DNA of 49,352 bases from Novosphingobium capsulatum NBRC 12533 (GCF_001598375.1 NZ_BCYV01000026.1:1-49352); one strand, 5' to 3'. Counted from the first letter of the stretch, positions 27,546 to 35,613 are shown. Made by a program: numbers and translations. The notes: generated by a model from the sequence alone, not told the origin.

Positions 27546-28301
27546 TTACTTTGCGGCGATCGCGGCATCGTGATCGAGGTCGCGCTGCAGGCGCTGCGCC
27601 TCGATCGGCTTGCCGGTGATCGGGTGGTTCATGTGGAACGGGGTGATCTTGTGCGTGGGCCACAGCCAGTGGCCTTCGAGCAGTTCATCCGGTCCGCTGG
27701 GATCGGTGGGATAGGTCACCTTGGGGAACGGCACGTATTCGGGCGGCGTATGCGCCCAGCCCTTTTCGAAATCACCATGCCAGATCGGCATGTAGTTCAG
27801 GATGTGCATGCGCCATTTGCCGTCCACCTTCTTGTAGGTGTTTTCGTAAATGCCGCCTTCCCACCACTGCCGGGCTTTGAGGTGCGGGGCGTCGCCCTCG
27901 AAATCCTTGTGCCGCCCGGCCTGCATCATCGAGCGCGCGCGCGCCAGCGCGGTGACGCCATCGGGCTGGATATCGATGATATCCTGCAACTGCGGGTGAT
28001 CGAGCAGGAAGCCATCGATCGGGCCGTTGTTGCCATAGGTGAAGCGCTTCTGGAACCGCTCGACATAGAGGCGGCGAATGCCTTCCTTGCCTTTCCACAC
28101 ACCGCCGAAAAAGCGCACTTCGCCATCGTCGGTGAACAGGTCGACCGTTTCGTTATAGAGGCACTTGTCGATCAGATAGCCATAGAGATGCTGGAGCTTG
28201 CGCACGTCCAGCTCGTCCTCGCGCACGGTCAGGCGGGCTTCCACCTGGGCCAGCTTTTGTTCAAGCAGCGCAATACGATCGCCTGCCGCTTCGCCCGTCA
28301 T
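27546..28301 (-). CDS. NTF2/SnoaL-like protein, candidate lignin-dimer lyase
   Basis: Soluble protein of about 251 residues. A short coiled coil (about 8-35, LLEQKLAQVEARL) precedes a SnoaL/NTF2-like cone fold, seen in YGYLIDKCLYNETVDLFT and VWKGKEGIRRLYVERFQ, followed by an unusually long C-terminal arm rich in Pro, His and Trp (HWLWPTHKITPFHMNHP). The layout resembles LdpA, the sphingomonad diarylpropane lyase that removes the gamma-carbon of a beta-1 dimer as formaldehyde to give lignostilbene with no cofactor; its product would be the substrate of the dioxygenase encoded nearby. This match is from memory of the family, not an alignment; a phenylcoumaran-route decarboxylase is the main alternative. 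GGAGAG five bases before ATG 28301 decides the start over the ATG at 28313. The 19-bp motif lies directly upstream. Confidence 0.75.
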   Translation of the reverse strand: MTGEAAGDRIALLEQKLAQVEARLTVREDELDVRKLQHLYGYLIDKCLYNETVDLFTDDGEVRFFGGVWKGKEGIRRLYVERFQKRFTYGNNGPIDGFLLDHPQLQDIIDIQPDGVTALARARSMMQAGRHKDFEGDAPHLKARQWWEGGIYENTYKKVDGKWRMHILNYMPIWHGDFEKGWAHTPPEYVPFPKVTYPTDPSGPDELLEGHWLWPTHKITPFHMNHPITGKPIEAQRLQRDLDHDAAIAAK

Positions 28302-28314
28302 CGCTCTCTCCATT

Positions 28315-28333
28315 TTGTATGTGTCACTAACAA
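28315..28333 (-). promoter_or_regulatory. Putative MarR operator, site 2, with upstream -35 box
   Basis: On the minus strand TTGTTAGTGACACATACAA, 13 bases before the chosen ATG of the NTF2-like gene. A perfect TTGACA lies at 28359-28354, overlapping the end of the MFS gene, with AATTTG/TTGTTA about 17-19 bases on as -10 candidates, so the motif would overlap or follow the -10 box: a repression geometry. Confidence 0.65.
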
Positions 28334-28355
28334 ATTGCGGATCAGGAAGCGGCTG

Positions 28356-29798
28356 TCAACGCCCTTGCGCTTCCAGCCGCGCCACTTCCTCACGATAGGG
28401 CCGGATCGCCAGGATCATCGACACCGTGGCGATCGGCAGCAGCGCGCCGGCGACGATCACCAGCGCTTTCCACAGCTGCGCTTCCACGCCCACGATGCGC
28501 TGCGCCACCACGCCCACCACAAAGCTGCCCATCGCCCCAAAGAAGGTGAACATGAACAGATAGATCGCGGTGACCTGGCCGCGCATCTCGTTGGGGGCGA
28601 TGCGCTGGATCGCCGCGTTCTGCGGCACGGCGCCGGCCAGGCCGAACATCCCGCCCAGCGCCAATACCGCCAGGCTGGTTTCGCCCGTTGGCATCAGCGG
28701 TGCGGTAATCGCGCAGATCGTGACCAGCGCAAACAGGATCGCGGCACAGCGCACGTTGGCGTCCTTGTGCCGCTTGGCCATCCATTCCACGAAAACGCCG
28801 CCCAGGAAAATACCCAGCAGCGAACTGACCAGCAGCATCGGCGCCATGACCATGCCGATGCGCCCCTCGTTCCAACCATAAGTGCGGATCATGAACGGCA
28901 CCCGCCAGAACGCCAGGCCAAAGGTTTCGATCGCGGCCAGCGCCAGGCCCAGGAACAGCGGATAATAGACGCGGCCACGCGCATGGATGGCACGCACCGC
29001 GTCCAATCCGGTGAACGCCACAACGCGCCGGCCCAGGCTGGTTTCAGCCGCCACGCCGCCCTGGCGCGCGGCCGGTTGATGGCCGCGTCGTGCCGGTTCA
29101 CGGATCGCCAGCAGCAGCAGGGCCGCCAGTACGCCCGCCACCGCTTCGCCCAGCAGGATCAGCTGCCAGGAATGGATGCGCAGGCCCAGCAGTACCGGAT
29201 CGGGCCGGCCCGCCAGCCACATGATCAACTTGCCGCCCAGCGCCACGCCCACCGTGGTGCCGCCGATGAAACCCAGTTGTAGCACGGCAAAGGCGCGGGT
29301 GATCTTCTTGGGCGGGAAGAAATCGGCGAGCAGCGAATAGGACGCTGGCGCATGGGCAGAGCCGCCGGCCCCCAGGAACATGCGGCTGCCCACGAACTGG
29401 CCAAAGCTTTGCGCCATGCCGCCCAGCGCCATGATCGTGGCCGTCGCCAGCATGCCACCGGCCAGCACCAGGCGGCGCGGATAGATATCGGCCAGCCGCG
29501 CCAGCGGGATGCCCACCACCACGAAGAAAATCACGCTGGCCGGCCCACCCAGGAACCCGAGTGCCTCGTCGCTCAACGCGAAATCCTGCTTGATGCGCTG
29601 GGCCAGCATGCCAAACACGGTCTGGTCAAAGAAGTTGAGGAACGTGGCCAGCACGATGGCGAACAGCGCGAACCACGCCGCGCCCGCCGCTGGCCAGGGC
29701 TGCGTTGTCGGCACGGCCGATTCGCTGTCGAACGCTGCCTCTGCCTGAAGGGCGGCTACCCCGTCATCGGGGATCGTCGGTGCCATTGCACCTGCCAT
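28356..29798 (-). CDS. MFS transporter
   Basis: Inner-membrane carrier of 480 residues with a 40-residue acidic cytoplasmic N terminus and 12 helices. TFLNFFDQTVFGMLAQRI in helix 1 and GIPLARLADIYPRRLVLAGG, cited as ARLADIYPRRLVL, in loop 2-3 place it with the spinster-like or hexuronate-type MFS proteins. GGAGAGGAGAGA precedes the ATG. It is divergent from the SDR pair; the 19-bp motif at 29857 lies in the shared 177-base spacer, so both directions may be controlled together. Likely carries a substrate or intermediate of the island. Confidence 0.82.
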   Translation of the reverse strand: MAGAMAPTIPDDGVAALQAEAAFDSESAVPTTQPWPAAGAAWFALFAIVLATFLNFFDQTVFGMLAQRIKQDFALSDEALGFLGGPASVIFFVVVGIPLARLADIYPRRLVLAGGMLATATIMALGGMAQSFGQFVGSRMFLGAGGSAHAPASYSLLADFFPPKKITRAFAVLQLGFIGGTTVGVALGGKLIMWLAGRPDPVLLGLRIHSWQLILLGEAVAGVLAALLLLAIREPARRGHQPAARQGGVAAETSLGRRVVAFTGLDAVRAIHARGRVYYPLFLGLALAAIETFGLAFWRVPFMIRTYGWNEGRIGMVMAPMLLVSSLLGIFLGGVFVEWMAKRHKDANVRCAAILFALVTICAITAPLMPTGETSLAVLALGGMFGLAGAVPQNAAIQRIAPNEMRGQVTAIYLFMFTFFGAMGSFVVGVVAQRIVGVEAQLWKALVIVAGALLPIATVSMILAIRPYREEVARLEAQGR

Positions 29799-29856
29799 CG
29801 CGTCTCTCCTCTCCCGGCCGGCCTTTCTTGGAATCGGGCCATTTTCATCCGGATCA

Positions 29857-29875
29857 TTGTTAGTCTTGCATACAA
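29857..29875 (+). promoter_or_regulatory. Putative MarR operator, site 3
   Basis: TTGTTAGTCTTGCATACAA in the spacer between the divergent MFS gene and the SDR pair, pointing toward the SDR genes. It matches sites 1 and 2 at all 15 constant positions of TTGTTAGT-N4-CATACAA. Confidence 0.65.
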
Positions 29876-29975
29876 TTCTCAGGTAGTGAATAGGGTAGGC
29901 ACAAAAACAAATGACGGGCTGCGATCAACGCGCGCCACCATAACAAACGTTATCTTGCAAAAACGGAGAGGAACC

Positions 29976-30920
29976 ATGCAGAATCTGCCGGGCAAAACAG
30001 CACTCGTCACCGGAGGGGCCAGCGGAATCGGCCTGGGAATCGCCAAGGCGCTGCTGGGCGCGGGCATGAACGTGGCGATTGCCGATATTCGCGACGATCA
30101 CCTGGCGCAGGGCAGCGCCGAACTGGCCGACGTGGCCGGCGGCGCGACCGACCGCATCCTCGCGCTCAAGCTCGATGTGACCGACCGCGCCAACTATGCC
30201 GCGGTGGCCGATGCGATCGAGGCGCGCTTTGGCAAGATCCACATCCTGGTCAACAATGCCGGCGTCGCCGTGGTCGGCCCGACCGACCTCGCCACGTTCG
30301 CCGATTGGGACTGGGTCATGGGCGTGAACCTGGGCGGCACGATCAACGGCATCGTTACCGTGCTGCCGCGCATCCTGTCCCATGGCGAAGGCGGCCATAT
30401 CGTCAACACCGCCTCGATGTCCGCCCTCGTGCCGGCGGCGGCGACCACGATCTATTCCTCGGGCAAGGCGGCCGTCACTTCGATGATGGAATGCATGCGC
30501 CCCGAACTGGAATCGCGCGGGGTGATCTGTTCCGCGTTCTGCCCCGGCGCGGTGCAATCCAACATTGCCGAAGCCGGCAAGACCCGCCCGGCAGAACTGG
30601 CGGAAACCGGCTATGCCGAAGCCGACAAGCGCCGCCAGGCCGGCGGCAATTTCTCGCACCTCTACCAGACCAAGGAGCAGGTCGGGGAGCGCGTGCTCGA
30701 AGGCATCCTCAACGATGAACTCTATATCCTCACCCACTCCGAATTCCTGGTGGGCGTGAAGGAACGGGGCGAGGCGACCACCGCCGCGGTGCAGACCCAC
30801 CTGCCGGAAAACCCCGAATACAAGCAGACGTTTGCCATGCTGTTCCGCAACCCGGCGATCACCGCCGAAATCGAGCGGCAGAACGCACTCAAGGCCACCC
30901 GGATGGGAGTAACCGCATGA
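29976..30920 (+). CDS. Short-chain dehydrogenase, LigD/LigL-like
   Basis: Classical SDR of 314 residues, longer than the usual 250. TGGASGIG binds the nucleotide (about residues 12-19), NNAG and TASMS follow, and the catalytic pair is in IYSSGK. The stretch DWDWVMGVNLGGTINGIV and the C-terminal extension after SNIAEAGKTRPAEL are like the C-alpha dehydrogenases (LigD, LigL, LigN, LigO) that oxidise the benzylic alcohol of beta-aryl ether dimers. GGAGAG precedes the ATG. It overlaps the next SDR gene by four bases. Likely job: oxidation of a side-chain alcohol of a lignin dimer; stereochemistry and substrate unknown. Confidence 0.87.
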   Translation: MQNLPGKTALVTGGASGIGLGIAKALLGAGMNVAIADIRDDHLAQGSAELADVAGGATDRILALKLDVTDRANYAAVADAIEARFGKIHILVNNAGVAVVGPTDLATFADWDWVMGVNLGGTINGIVTVLPRILSHGEGGHIVNTASMSALVPAAATTIYSSGKAAVTSMMECMRPELESRGVICSAFCPGAVQSNIAEAGKTRPAELAETGYAEADKRRQAGGNFSHLYQTKEQVGERVLEGILNDELYILTHSEFLVGVKERGEATTAAVQTHLPENPEYKQTFAMLFRNPAITAEIERQNALKATRMGVTA

Positions 30921-31837
30921 AGGATTTTGCCGGCCGCACGGCCTTCGTCACCGGTGGCGCCAACGGCGTTGGCATCGGCCTCGTCCGCCAGTTGCTCAAC
31001 GAGGGCTGCAAAGTGGCGATTGCCGACATTCGCCAGGATTCGATCGACCAGGCCCTGGCCAGCCTCGACAACCGCGAAGTCATGGGCGTGCAGCTCGACG
31101 TGTCGAGCCGCGAGGCATTTCGCGAGGCGGCTGACCGCGTGGAGGCTGAATTTGGGCCAGTCTCGCTGTTGTTCAACAATGCCGGGGTCAACCTTTTCCA
31201 GCCGATCGAGGAATCAAGCTATGACGATTGGGACTGGCTGCTCGGCGTCAACCTTCACGGTGTGATCAACGGGGTGATGACCTTCGTGCCGCGCATGGTG
31301 GAACGGGTGAAGGCCGGCACGCAAAAGGGCGGGCATATTACCAACACCGCCTCGATGGCCGCCTTCCTCGCCGCCGGCACGCCGGGGATCTACAACACCA
31401 CCAAGTTCGCCGTGCGCGGCCTTTCGGAATCGCTGCACTACTCGCTGCTGCAATATGGCATCGGCGTTTCGGTGCTGTGCCCGGGCCTGGTCAAAAGCTA
31501 TATCTATGCCAGCGACGCGATCCGCCCCGACAGCCTGAAGGGTGGCGCCAAGCCGGTGAACCAGGAAGCCGTGGAGCGCCTGGCGGGCGTTCACGAATTC
31601 GGCATGGAGCCCGACGTGATCGCGCAGCGCACGCTCGACGCCATGCGCGAAAACCGCCTGCACATTTTCTCGCACCCCGATCATAGGCAAGAGATGCGCG
31701 AGATCTTTGACGAGATCATCGCCGAATACCGCGATTATCCCAAGGATGCCGGGCACGACCAGCGCGTGGCGTTCGAGGCGTTCCGCCGCGACTCATTCGC
31801 CAAGGCCCGCGCCGCCTCGCGCGCGTCGGATTTTTGA
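30917..31837 (+). CDS. Short-chain dehydrogenase, LigD-like
   Basis: Second SDR, 306 residues, nearly the length of SYK-6 LigD (305). TGGANGVG, NNAG, TASMAAF and the YNTTK catalytic pair are all present. SSYDDWDWLLGVNLHGVING and VMTFVPRM recall LigD closely. The two neighbouring SDRs probably act on opposite stereoisomers or on different carbons of the same side chain, as with the LigD/LigL/LigN set. The start overlaps the preceding stop (ATGA). A dense group of hairpins follows the stop codon. Confidence 0.87.
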   Translation: MKDFAGRTAFVTGGANGVGIGLVRQLLNEGCKVAIADIRQDSIDQALASLDNREVMGVQLDVSSREAFREAADRVEAEFGPVSLLFNNAGVNLFQPIEESSYDDWDWLLGVNLHGVINGVMTFVPRMVERVKAGTQKGGHITNTASMAAFLAAGTPGIYNTTKFAVRGLSESLHYSLLQYGIGVSVLCPGLVKSYIYASDAIRPDSLKGGAKPVNQEAVERLAGVHEFGMEPDVIAQRTLDAMRENRLHIFSHPDHRQEMREIFDEIIAEYRDYPKDAGHDQRVAFEAFRRDSFAKARAASRASDF

Positions 31838-31843
31838 CGTTTG

Positions 31844-31979
31844 CGCCGAAACTGAAGTTTCGGCGTTGCGGCACCGGCCCGCTCCCCCACCCGACCTCCC
31901 ATAGGGTACTATCGTTGGGAGGTCGGGTGGGGGAGCGGGCCGGTGCCGCAACCGTAATTCCGGCAAAGCCGGAATTACG
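31844..31979. terminator. Triple hairpin block between convergent genes
   Basis: Three consecutive perfect inverted repeats: CGCCGAAACT/AGTTTCGGCG (31844-31865, 2-base loop); a 37-bp stem (31865-31901 with 31916-31952, 14-base loop TAGGGTACTATCGT); and CGTAATTCCGGC/GCCGGAATTACG (31953-31979, 3-base loop). The SDR stop lies just before it and the E2 stop codon (31977-31975) lies inside the third stem. Likely a bidirectional terminator; the long stem looks like a palindromic mobile unit. Confidence 0.75.
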
Positions 31980-33285
31980 CCAAAATAAGCGCCGGCGTTT
32001 CGATCAGCTTCTTCACCGCCTGGACAAAGCTCGCTGCATCCCAGCCATCGACCACGCGATGGTCGCAACTGATCGAGATGTTCATCAGCTTGCGCTTGGC
32101 GATGCGTTCGCCGCCGAGGCCATCGGGCATGAACATCGGCCGCTCGACAATGCGGTTGGGGCCAATGATCGCCACTTCCGGCCGGTTGATCACCGGCGTC
32201 GTCGCCACGCCGCCCAGCGGGCCGAGCGAGGTGATAGTGAAGGTAGAGCCGGAAAGCTCGTCCGGCTTGGCCGTGCCGTTGCGCGCGGCATCGGCCAGGC
32301 GGGCGATTTCCCGCGCCAGGGCCCAGGGGTTCATCGCCTGGGCATTGCGGATCACCGGCACCATCAGGCCCGCCGGGGTCTGCGTCGCCATGCCCAGGTG
32401 CACCGCGCCGTGGCGCGTCACCACGCCGGCTTCATCGTCATAGCGTGCGTTGAGCATGGGGAACTGCGGCAGCGTGCGGCAGATCGCCACGATCAGCAGC
32501 GGCAGCATGGTCAGGCGCGGACGATCGAGACCGCCGGCATTGAGCTGCGCGCGCAGTTCTTCCAGCGCGGTGACATCGCATTCCTCGACATAGGAAAAAT
32601 GCGGGATCGCGCGCTTGGACGCGGCCATGTTCTCGGCAATGCGGCGGCGCAGGCCAATCACCTTGACCTGCTCATCCGCCCGCGCTGCCGCGCCGGGGGC
32701 ATAGCTGCGATTATAGGCAAGGAACTGGTCGAGATCGCCATGGCGCAGGCGCCCATCCTGCGACGGGCGCACCTGGGCCAGGTCGATCCCCAATTTCCGG
32801 GCGCGCTGGCGCACCGCCGGGCTGGCGAGCACGCGGGCGCTCTGGTGTCCGGTAGCAGGTTCTGCGCGAACGGGTGCAGGCTGTTCTTGCACAACCTCCG
32901 TTCGGGCTGAGCTTGTCGAAGCCCCCTGCACAACCTCCACGTCCGGCAAGCGCCCTTCGACAGGCTCAGGGCGAACGGGTGCGGGTTCGTCGTGCTCAGG
33001 TTCCGTTCGGGCTGAGCCTGTCGAAGCCCCTTCCCCAACCTCGCCGGCCACCTCGATCTCCACCAGCATCGAGCCGATCGGAATGCGATCGCCCACTTCG
33101 CCGGCGATCGAAACCACCCGGCCCGCGACGGGGCTTTCCATTTCCACGGTGGCCTTGTCGGTCATCATGTCGGCCAGCGGGCTGTCCTCGCCCACCGTGT
33201 CGCCGGGTTGCACGTGCCAGGCAACGATCTCGGCCTCGGCAATGCCTTCGCCGATGTCGGGCAGGCGGAAGGTGTAAAGCGCCAT
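31975..33285 (-). CDS. bkdB: Branched-chain 2-oxoacid dehydrogenase E2 (lipoamide acyltransferase)
   Basis: Core acyltransferase of 436 residues that takes the acyl group from E1 to CoA in valine, leucine and isoleucine breakdown. One lipoyl domain (1-80) has the lipoylated Lys44 in MTDKATVE; the E1/E3-binding domain is at about 150-186 (LASPAVRQRARKLGIDL); the catalytic domain follows with HRVVDG near the C terminus. The linker (about 86-139) is unusual: GASTGSARTE, APVRPEPVEG and GASTSSARTE are translations of sphingomonad REP sequences inserted in frame. It lies four bases after E1beta. The stop codon is inside a hairpin. No E3 gene is in the window. Confidence 0.93.
   Translation of the reverse strand: MALYTFRLPDIGEGIAEAEIVAWHVQPGDTVGEDSPLADMMTDKATVEMESPVAGRVVSIAGEVGDRIPIGSMLVEIEVAGEVGEGASTGSARTEPEHDEPAPVRPEPVEGRLPDVEVVQGASTSSARTEVVQEQPAPVRAEPATGHQSARVLASPAVRQRARKLGIDLAQVRPSQDGRLRHGDLDQFLAYNRSYAPGAAARADEQVKVIGLRRRIAENMAASKRAIPHFSYVEECDVTALEELRAQLNAGGLDRPRLTMLPLLIVAICRTLPQFPMLNARYDDEAGVVTRHGAVHLGMATQTPAGLMVPVIRNAQAMNPWALAREIARLADAARNGTAKPDELSGSTFTITSLGPLGGVATTPVINRPEVAIIGPNRIVERPMFMPDGLGGERIAKRKLMNISISCDHRVVDGWDAASFVQAVKKLIETPALILA
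32868..33027. repeat. REP sequences inside the E2 linker
   Basis: Three full copies of the sphingomonad REP-like unit: CGTTCGGGCTGAGCTTGTCG (from 32899), its inverse CCTTCGACAGGCTCAGGGCG (from 32953), and CGTTCGGGCTGAGCCTGTCG (from 33004), plus a partial GCGAACGGGTGCAGG near 32874. Copies alternate in orientation, so neighbouring ones can pair. All are in frame with the E2 gene. Confidence 0.85.
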
Positions 33286-33289
33286 GGGA

Positions 33290-34321
33290 TCAATCCTTGC
33301 AGATACGGTCGAGGGCTTCGCCGATGCGTACGGCCCCCGGGAAATAGGCCCATTCCAGGCTGTGCGGATAGGGCGTGTCGAAACCGGTCACGCGCTCGAT
33401 CGGCACTTCCAGCTCGTAGAAGCAATGCTCCTGCACCAACGCTGAAAGCTCTGCGCCAAATCCGCCGGTGCGGGTCGCCTCGTGCACGATCATGCAGCGC
33501 CCGGTCTTGCGCACCGACTCGCGGATCGTGGCGATATCCAGCGGCACCAGCGTGCGCAGGTCGATCACTTCGGCATCCACGCCCTTGTCGATGCACACGG
33601 CATGCGCGACGTGGACCATCGTGCCATAGGCCAGCACCGTCACCGCCTCGCCTTCGCGCACCACGCGCGCCTTGCCCAGCGGCACGGTGTAATGGCCCTC
33701 GGGCACCTCGCTGTCGGGGTGCTTGCTCCACGGTTCAACCGGCTTGTCATAGGCGCCGGTGAACGGCCCGTTGTAGATCCGCTTGGGCTCGAAGAAGACA
33801 ACCGGATCGTTGTCTTCGATCGCGGCGATCAGCAGCCCCTTGGCATCGTGCGGGTTTGACGGGATCACCGTCTTGAGGCCGGCCACATGGGTGAACAGTG
33901 CTTCCGGGCTCTGGCTGTGGGTCTGCCCGCCAAAGATGCCGCCACCAAAGGGCGATCGCACCGTCAGCGGCGCGATAAATTCCCCGGCCGAGCGATAGCG
34001 CAGCCGCGCCGCTTCCGACACCAGCTGATCCAGGCCCGGATAGATATAGTCGGCAAACTGGATTTCCGGCACCGGGCGCAGGCCATAGGCGCCCATGCCC
34101 ACGGCCACGCCGATGATCCCGCATTCGCTGATCGGGGTATCGAACACGCGGGTCTTGCCATATTTCTTCTGCAGGCCGGCGGTGGCGCGGAACACCCCCC
34201 CGAAATAGCCCACGTCCTCGCCCATGATCACCACGGCGGGGTCGCGCTCCATCATCACGTCGAGGGCGTCGTTGATCGCCTCGATCATCGTCATGCGACG
34301 GCTCGTTCCCTGGTCCGTCAT
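33290..34321 (-). CDS. bkdA2: Branched-chain 2-oxoacid dehydrogenase E1 beta
   Basis: Beta subunit of 343 residues of the thiamine diphosphate-dependent E1. MTMIEAINDALDVMMERDP, GEDVGYFGGVF and VFDTPISECGIIGVAVG are conserved, with Glu in MGEDVG corresponding to the cofactor-activating glutamate; PLDIATIRESVRKTGR is in the C-terminal transketolase domain. The ATG overlaps the E1alpha stop codon (ATGA). With E1alpha it decarboxylates 2-oxoisovalerate and related acids and reductively acylates the E2 lipoyl group. Confidence 0.95.
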   Translation of the reverse strand: MTDQGTSRRMTMIEAINDALDVMMERDPAVVIMGEDVGYFGGVFRATAGLQKKYGKTRVFDTPISECGIIGVAVGMGAYGLRPVPEIQFADYIYPGLDQLVSEAARLRYRSAGEFIAPLTVRSPFGGGIFGGQTHSQSPEALFTHVAGLKTVIPSNPHDAKGLLIAAIEDNDPVVFFEPKRIYNGPFTGAYDKPVEPWSKHPDSEVPEGHYTVPLGKARVVREGEAVTVLAYGTMVHVAHAVCIDKGVDAEVIDLRTLVPLDIATIRESVRKTGRCMIVHEATRTGGFGAELSALVQEHCFYELEVPIERVTGFDTPYPHSLEWAYFPGAVRIGEALDRICKD

Positions 34322-35613
34322 GGCATATCGTCTCCATCTTCGGGCCGCCAGTCGGGCCACTTGATCCGCCGCTCGCGCATCGCCTGCTCGCTCTGCTCCT
34401 GCAGGTGCCAGGGCAGCGTCTCGAACACGTCTTCGAACATCGTGTGGAACGGATGGTGCAGCCCGTGGCCCAGCACGCCGTTGGCCTCGGCCGCGCGCGT
34501 CGCGGCCTTCACCGCCTCGGCCAGTTCCTGGTCCATCGCTGCCTGGCGATCCTCGTCCCATTCGCCGAGCGCGATGAGGTGGTTCTTCAGCCGGACGATC
34601 GGGTCGCCCAGCGGCCAGGTGCTGCGTTCCTGCGCGCTGCGGTATTGCGAGGGATCGTCAGAGGTCGAATGCCCCTCGGCGCGATAGGTGAAATGCTCGA
34701 TCAGCGTGGGCCCGGCATTGCTGCGCGCCCGGTTGGCCGCCCAGCGCGTGGCGGCATAGACCGCCAGCGGATCGTTGCCATCGACGCGCAGCCCGGCCAC
34801 GCCATAGCCGATCGCCCGGGCGGCAAACGTCTGACGCTCGCCCCCGGCAAAGCCCGAAAAGCTGGAAATGGCCCACTGGTTGTTGACCACGTTGAGCACC
34901 ACCGGCGCGTTATAGACGGTGGCAAAGGTCATCGCCGAATGGAAATCGCCCTCGGCGGTCGATCCCTCGCCCACCCAGGCAGCGGCAATGCGGGTATCGG
35001 CCGAAATGGCGCTGGCCATGGCCCAGCCCACTGCCTGCGGCAGCTGCGTGGCCAGGTTGCCCGAGATGGTGAAAAAGCCATAGTCACGCGCCGAATACAT
35101 GATCGGCAGCTGGCGGCCTTTCAGCTTGTCGGCCTTGTTGGAGTAGATCTGGTTGATCATCTCGATCAGCGGATAGCCGCGCGTGATCAGGATGCCCTGC
35201 TGGCGATAGCTGGGAAAGACCATGTCATCGGCCGCCAGCGCCATAGCCGGCGCCACCGAGGTCGCCTCTTCGCCGGTGCACTTCATGTAGAAGCTGGTCT
35301 TGCCCTGGCGCTGGCCGCGAAACATGCGCTCGTCAAACGCGCGGGTCAGCGCCATGTTGCGCAGCATGGCGCGCAGGGTTTCTGGATCGAGCCGCGGGTT
35401 CCACGGCCCCAGCGCCTGACCATTTTCATCCAGCACGCGGATCAGGTCGGTGCACAAGGGCCAGGTATCGGCAGCGGCACAGGCCTCGTCCGGGCGGGGC
35501 TGCGCGCCCACCGGCGGCAGGTTGAGGCCGCTCCAGTCCGGCTCGGCACCGGGCCGCGCCTTGGGCTCGGGCACATGCAGCGCCAGGGGCTGCTGGTTGG
35601 CGAATTCTGCCAC
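34318..35613 (-). CDS. bkdA1: Branched-chain 2-oxoacid dehydrogenase E1 alpha
   Basis: Alpha subunit of 431 residues. The thiamine diphosphate motif runs from WVGEGSTAEGDFH to VVNNQWAIS, and YRAEGHSTSDDPSQYR is the loop that is phosphorylated in mammals and orders the active site. An N-terminal extension of about 60 residues is typical of the bacterial branched-chain enzyme as opposed to pyruvate dehydrogenase. The start is GTG 35613 with AAGGA six bases upstream; the frame runs on upstream without homology. It is divergent from the Lrp-type regulator gene and leads the E1alpha-E1beta-E2 operon. Confidence 0.95.
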   Translation of the reverse strand: MAEFANQQPLALHVPEPKARPGAEPDWSGLNLPPVGAQPRPDEACAAADTWPLCTDLIRVLDENGQALGPWNPRLDPETLRAMLRNMALTRAFDERMFRGQRQGKTSFYMKCTGEEATSVAPAMALAADDMVFPSYRQQGILITRGYPLIEMINQIYSNKADKLKGRQLPIMYSARDYGFFTISGNLATQLPQAVGWAMASAISADTRIAAAWVGEGSTAEGDFHSAMTFATVYNAPVVLNVVNNQWAISSFSGFAGGERQTFAARAIGYGVAGLRVDGNDPLAVYAATRWAANRARSNAGPTLIEHFTYRAEGHSTSDDPSQYRSAQERSTWPLGDPIVRLKNHLIALGEWDEDRQAAMDQELAEAVKAATRAAEANGVLGHGLHHPFHTMFEDVFETLPWHLQEQSEQAMRERRIKWPDWRPEDGDDMP

